The position numbers and the translations under genes are program-made. A stretch of 61,911 nt of DNA from assembly GCA_943350395.1 (NCBI GenBank), contig CALRAD010000007.1, positions 1-61,911 on the forward strand, in the 5' to 3' direction. This stretch comes from Candidatus Peribacteria bacterium. Lineage in GTDB: Bacteria > Patescibacteriota > Gracilibacteria > Peribacterales > Peribacteraceae. Of the stretch, positions 59,261 through 61,911 are shown in pieces; position 1 is the stretch's first letter, and every line of letters starts with the position of its first letter. The notes under the pieces are model-generated. The model saw only the letters and a list, made by a program, of their open reading frames with translations, made no database searches and was not told the DNA's origin.

Positions 59261-60829
59261 ATGCAAAAATTCTGGCTGATCCCCGTCGGCTTCGCGCTCG
59301 TGATGTCGATCGTCTACGGTCAGACGATCCGAAACGATTTTATCAATCTCGATGATAAACCGTTGATTGTTGAAAATAAGACTGTCAGAGGCTTGAGTGC
59401 AGAGAATGTTAGGAAGGCATTCACGAGCTTCGATCCGGAGCTCTATATCCCTCTCACACTTCTCAGTTATCAGGCTGAGTATGAAATCGCAGGCTTGAGT
59501 CCTGCTCTCATTCACTTCGATAACCTCGTACTGCATACCGCAAACGCGCTTCTGGTAACTGTGATTATTTTCCTACTTCTGCAAAATCTGTGGATCGCTG
59601 TCTTCTGCGGACTTCTCTTTGCTGTGCATCCACAAAATGCAGAAGCTGTTCTCTGGGCCTCGGCTCGCAAAGATTTGTTGTCGGCATTCTTCTGTTTTGC
59701 TTCGATTGCGACATATCTGCTTGCGACGAGGCAGGGGAATGCCGACAACCGATGGAAAACGTTGTCGATCACACTTTTCGCACTCGGACTGCTCTCCAAG
59801 GTCAGCATCGTGCTGCTCCCCATTGCACTGCTTCTTCTCGATTGGCAACGACCGAGACGGCTGACAAAGAAAAACATCGTCGACAAAATTCCGTACGCCG
59901 TTCTCTCGCTTCTGTTCACCGTCATCGCCATTGTCGGCAAATTCGGAGTCATCGCTCACACGACGACCATGCAAAAACTGCTGATGGCTCCGAAGACGAT
60001 CATGTTTACGCTTGCGCACTTTGTTTTTCCGCATCGCTTATCGCTGTTGTATCCGTTCGGACGAGAGATCAGCATCACTGACCCCGGCATTTTTATGCCG
60101 ATGGCATTGCTGATGTTGCTTTGTGGACCCATCGTCATCAATCGTCGCGGCACGAAGATGATCACGACGGGCATCGGCATCTTCCTCGTCATGCTCGTCC
60201 CATCGTTGCCGAATATCGAGCGCGGCATCGATCTCTACGTCGCGTCGGATAGGTATGCATACGTTCCGTCGATAGGTCTTCTTCTCCTCGCGGCTTCTCT
60301 ACTGCGCTTGCTCCGAGAAAAGATCACGTCGAAGCAGAAGACAGCGCTGACACTCGGAGCGCTCGTGCTCATCACAACACTCGGATTTCTCACGCATCGT
60401 CGAAGTCTGACATGGAAAAACAGTCAAACGGTCTACGCGTCCGTTCTGGAGTTGTATCCCGATTCGTATGTCGCCCACAGCAATCTGGGCCTCGATGCTT
60501 TGGATCGAAACGAGTTCGAAACTGCAGCACGCGAGTTCCGGCTTGCAGGAGAGATTCATCCAACGGACGATATGAAGATCAACGAAAGCATCGCGCTCAA
60601 TAATCTTGGAACACTGCTCATGAGCAAAGATAAGTGCAAAGAAGCAATCAGTATGTTCGTGAGAGCCGCAACACTCAATCCGACTGCCAGTGATATCAAG
60701 TTCAATCTCGGAGTCTGCTACGAGCAAACGGGAGAGAGGGGAATGGCACTGGAGGCATTCGAGGAAGCAGTGAGGCTGAATCCGGAAGATTCAGAGGCAA
60801 GTAAAAAGCTGCGTCTACTTAAAAATTAG
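59261..60829 (+). CDS. TMTC-like multi-pass mannosyltransferase with TPR tail, paralog 2
   Basis: 522 aa. Paralog of the 56640 gene with the same landmarks: NDFINLDDKPLIVENKT, DPELYIPLTLLSYQAEYEIA, WASARKDLLSAFFCFAS, ASDRYAYVPSIGLLLLA. Its TPR tail is shorter (about three repeats, 405-520: VAHSNLGLDALDRNEFETAA; NLGVCYEQTGERGMALEAFE). Probably arose by duplication around the SanA-type gene; the two may differ in acceptor choice through their TPRs. Confidence 0.82.
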   Translation: MQKFWLIPVGFALVMSIVYGQTIRNDFINLDDKPLIVENKTVRGLSAENVRKAFTSFDPELYIPLTLLSYQAEYEIAGLSPALIHFDNLVLHTANALLVTVIIFLLLQNLWIAVFCGLLFAVHPQNAEAVLWASARKDLLSAFFCFASIATYLLATRQGNADNRWKTLSITLFALGLLSKVSIVLLPIALLLLDWQRPRRLTKKNIVDKIPYAVLSLLFTVIAIVGKFGVIAHTTTMQKLLMAPKTIMFTLAHFVFPHRLSLLYPFGREISITDPGIFMPMALLMLLCGPIVINRRGTKMITTGIGIFLVMLVPSLPNIERGIDLYVASDRYAYVPSIGLLLLAASLLRLLREKITSKQKTALTLGALVLITTLGFLTHRRSLTWKNSQTVYASVLELYPDSYVAHSNLGLDALDRNEFETAAREFRLAGEIHPTDDMKINESIALNNLGTLLMSKDKCKEAISMFVRAATLNPTASDIKFNLGVCYEQTGERGMALEAFEEAVRLNPEDSEASKKLRLLKN

Positions 60830-60839
60830 TAATTGTGTG

Positions 60840-60914
60840 TGGTGGCCCAGGGCAGAATCGAACTGCCTACGCCTGCCTCTTCAGGGCAGCGCTCTACCAA
60901 TGAGCTACCGGGCC
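60840..60914 (-). tRNA. tRNA-Phe (GAA anticodon)
   Basis: 75 nt with CCA. Acceptor GGCCCGG/CTGGGCC, anticodon stem CTGCC-CTGAAGA-GGCAG, T-loop TTCGATT. Reads Phe UUC/UUU. Confidence 0.92.
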
Positions 60915-60922
60915 ACGGACAA

Positions 60923-60931
60923 ATAGTAGCA
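60923..60931 (-). promoter_or_regulatory. tRNA-Phe extended -10
   Basis: TGCTACTAT, minus strand, 8 nt before the mature tRNA 5' end. Confidence 0.5.
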
Positions 60932-60959
60932 ACGATCGCAAGCAGTGGGAAGGGCAGGG

Positions 60960-61175
60960 CTACGCTGCAGCATCTTCCTCATCCTCCTCCTCCTCCTCGA
61001 GCTCGCTCACTACTTCGGCTAGCCCCCGTGCCTCAGCTTTCTCAATGATTTCATCAAGCAAGCGAAACTTTGTCGCCTGGTTTTGGCGTAAAACAATTGA
61101 AGCAATCGATTCATCGGCATTCGGCTCCTTTCGGACAAGATACAACCCATTCTCAAGCTTGGTCGTAAAAAGTTT
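60960..61175 (-). pseudogene. Small gene cut at its 5' end by the insertion sequence
   Basis: 71 codons remain, from the IS boundary to the stop at 60960: KLFTTKLENGLYLVRKEPN, then a helical middle (KFRLLDEIIEKAEARGLAEV) and an acidic Glu/Asp run. The frame is open right up to 61175 and has no ATG, which fits a gene whose start was displaced by the IS. A TTG at 61145 could still start a 61-aa product. Family unknown. Confidence 0.6.
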
Positions 61176-61911
61176 GGCTCAAGACTAGTTAAGAGGGGTT
61201 TTTCGAATAAGATTTAGAAGTACATTATACACGTTTTCTTGACGATGATTGAATCGCCATTCACATTCTTTCAGATGGAGATAAAAGGTCTGCTTATGAA
61301 TGCCCTTGAGACGATGAAGTCGGACTTTGGCGAAGCTCCAAAATGCTTCGATACCGTTGATATGAGACTTACCCCGAACGAATTCACTCTTGCCATGGTG
61401 CACCCTGAAATGTTTCTCGTAGCCGACATCTACGAGTCCGTCGTAGCCTCTCCAACCATCACTGTGAATGATGCTGCCAATATCCACCTTGCCTCGGATA
61501 ATGGCTTGCAGACTTCGTTTCTTTACATCAGGAATAATCTCCGTGTAGACTCTGCCATTCCTTTTAAGCACTCCGAAGACGATTGTTTTTCCGGCCGCTC
61601 CGCGGCCGCGCTTGCCGCGCACGCGGCGAGGTCCGAAGTACGATTCATCGACTTCAACTTCTCCTCCGAGTGGTGATTGGCGCTCGCAATCTTCCGCCAT
61701 GCGTCGACGGATCAATTGAGCGAGGCGATTCACGGTGTTGCGATTCAGGCCGGTGAGTTCGGCGATTTTTGTCGCCTCAATATCAACGGCAAAATGACTT
61801 AAAAAGTTACGAAAAACATGCTCTGTAATTCGTGCTCTAAAGACGTATCGATTTTTTGGCTTCATAGTGCGGAAAGAAGGATATCATCCTTCTCTTAGCT
61901 AGTCATGAGCC
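61176..61911. mobile_element. IS1595-family insertion sequence, 736 bp
   Basis: Terminal inverted repeats of 23 bp with 4 mismatches: GGCTCAAGACTAGTTAAGAG at 61176 and, on the minus strand from 61911, GGCTCATGACTAGCTAAGAG. One transposase gene fills the interior. The right end coincides with the window edge, so the target duplication cannot be checked. Confidence 0.85.
61185..61865 (-). CDS. IS1595-family (ISXO2-like) transposase
   Basis: 226 aa. A short helix-turn-helix-like N-terminus (KIAELTGLNRNTVNRLAQLI) is followed by the ISXO2-like DDE domain: EVDESYFGPRR (first Asp), IHSDGWRGYDGL (second Asp), and SHINGIEAFWSFAKVRLHR (Asn/Glu motif). Many members have an N-terminal zinc ribbon, absent here. 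The stop codon lies inside the left inverted repeat. Appears intact. Confidence 0.9.
   Translation of the reverse strand: MKPKNRYVFRARITEHVFRNFLSHFAVDIEATKIAELTGLNRNTVNRLAQLIRRRMAEDCERQSPLGGEVEVDESYFGPRRVRGKRGRGAAGKTIVFGVLKRNGRVYTEIIPDVKKRSLQAIIRGKVDIGSIIHSDGWRGYDGLVDVGYEKHFRVHHGKSEFVRGKSHINGIEAFWSFAKVRLHRLKGIHKQTFYLHLKECEWRFNHRQENVYNVLLNLIRKTPLN

Overview
The window looks like a chromosomal segment of a Patescibacteria (CPR) bacterium, most likely of the Peribacteria/Peregrinibacteria type. This is an inference from compact gene packing, middling GC, reduced Mur and MgtE proteins, and very large Ser/Cys-rich surface proteins beside TMTC- and PMT-like mannosyltransferases. TGA works as an ordinary stop (rsmH, the PKD protein), so this is not the Gracilibacteria code. 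No rRNA, CRISPR array or prophage is visible. One insertion sequence sits exactly at the right edge.

Layout. 1-5.1 kb: partial purF, typA, a short MgtE-type protein, folD. 5.1-7.6 kb: three tandem membrane-anchored Cys-rich paralogs. 7.6-12.1 kb: RelE/AbrB toxin-antitoxin pair, tmk, groEL and groES (with a CIRCE-like operator), an unknown gene. 12.2-18.1 kb: unknown membrane protein, tRNA-Leu, M23-type lipoprotein, msrB, O-antigen-ligase-like protein, lipoprotein, tRNA-Pro. 18.1-23.4 kb: lemA, TPM-domain gene, secreted protein, lipoprotein, PKD-repeat protein and a 32-residue membrane peptide. 23.4-30.4 kb: tsaD, lgt, a Mur ligase, riboflavin kinase, tRNA-Ser, P-type ATPase, second tRNA-Ser. 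30.4-36.6 kb: L,D-transpeptidase-like protein, GT4 glycosyltransferase, rsmH-ftsL, pyk, PMT-like mannosyltransferase. 36.6-46.7 kb: three Cys/Ser-rich surface proteins, the last 2483 residues long. 46.7-50.5 kb: tRNA-Arg, DUF4870-like protein, pyrH, frr, a PurQ-like protein with an extra C-terminal domain, a SPOUT methyltransferase. 50.5-61.9 kb: unknown proteins, M29 aminopeptidase, a circularly permuted DsbA-like protein, NDH-2, two TMTC-like TPR mannosyltransferases around a SanA-type gene, tRNA-Phe, and an IS1595-type element that has cut into a small gene.

How it fits together. Much of the window builds the cell surface: exported Cys-rich modules on poly-Ser linkers, a DsbA-like thiol oxidoreductase that could form their disulfides, three membrane mannosyltransferase-like enzymes that could glycosylate Ser residues, lgt for lipoproteins, and cell-wall enzymes (Mur ligase, L,D-transpeptidase, M23-type protein).

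The most unusual signals are: (1) a DsbA-like protein whose two halves are in swapped order; (2) about twenty genes whose -10 box lies 6-8 nt before the start codon, implying leaderless mRNAs; (3) four tRNA genes with the same geometry, implying tRNAs transcribed with little or no 5' leader; (4) pyrimidine-rich CTCC leaders where a Shine-Dalgarno would be expected; (5) families of palindromic repeats, one apparently inserted in frame in tsaD and another overlapping tRNA 3' ends.
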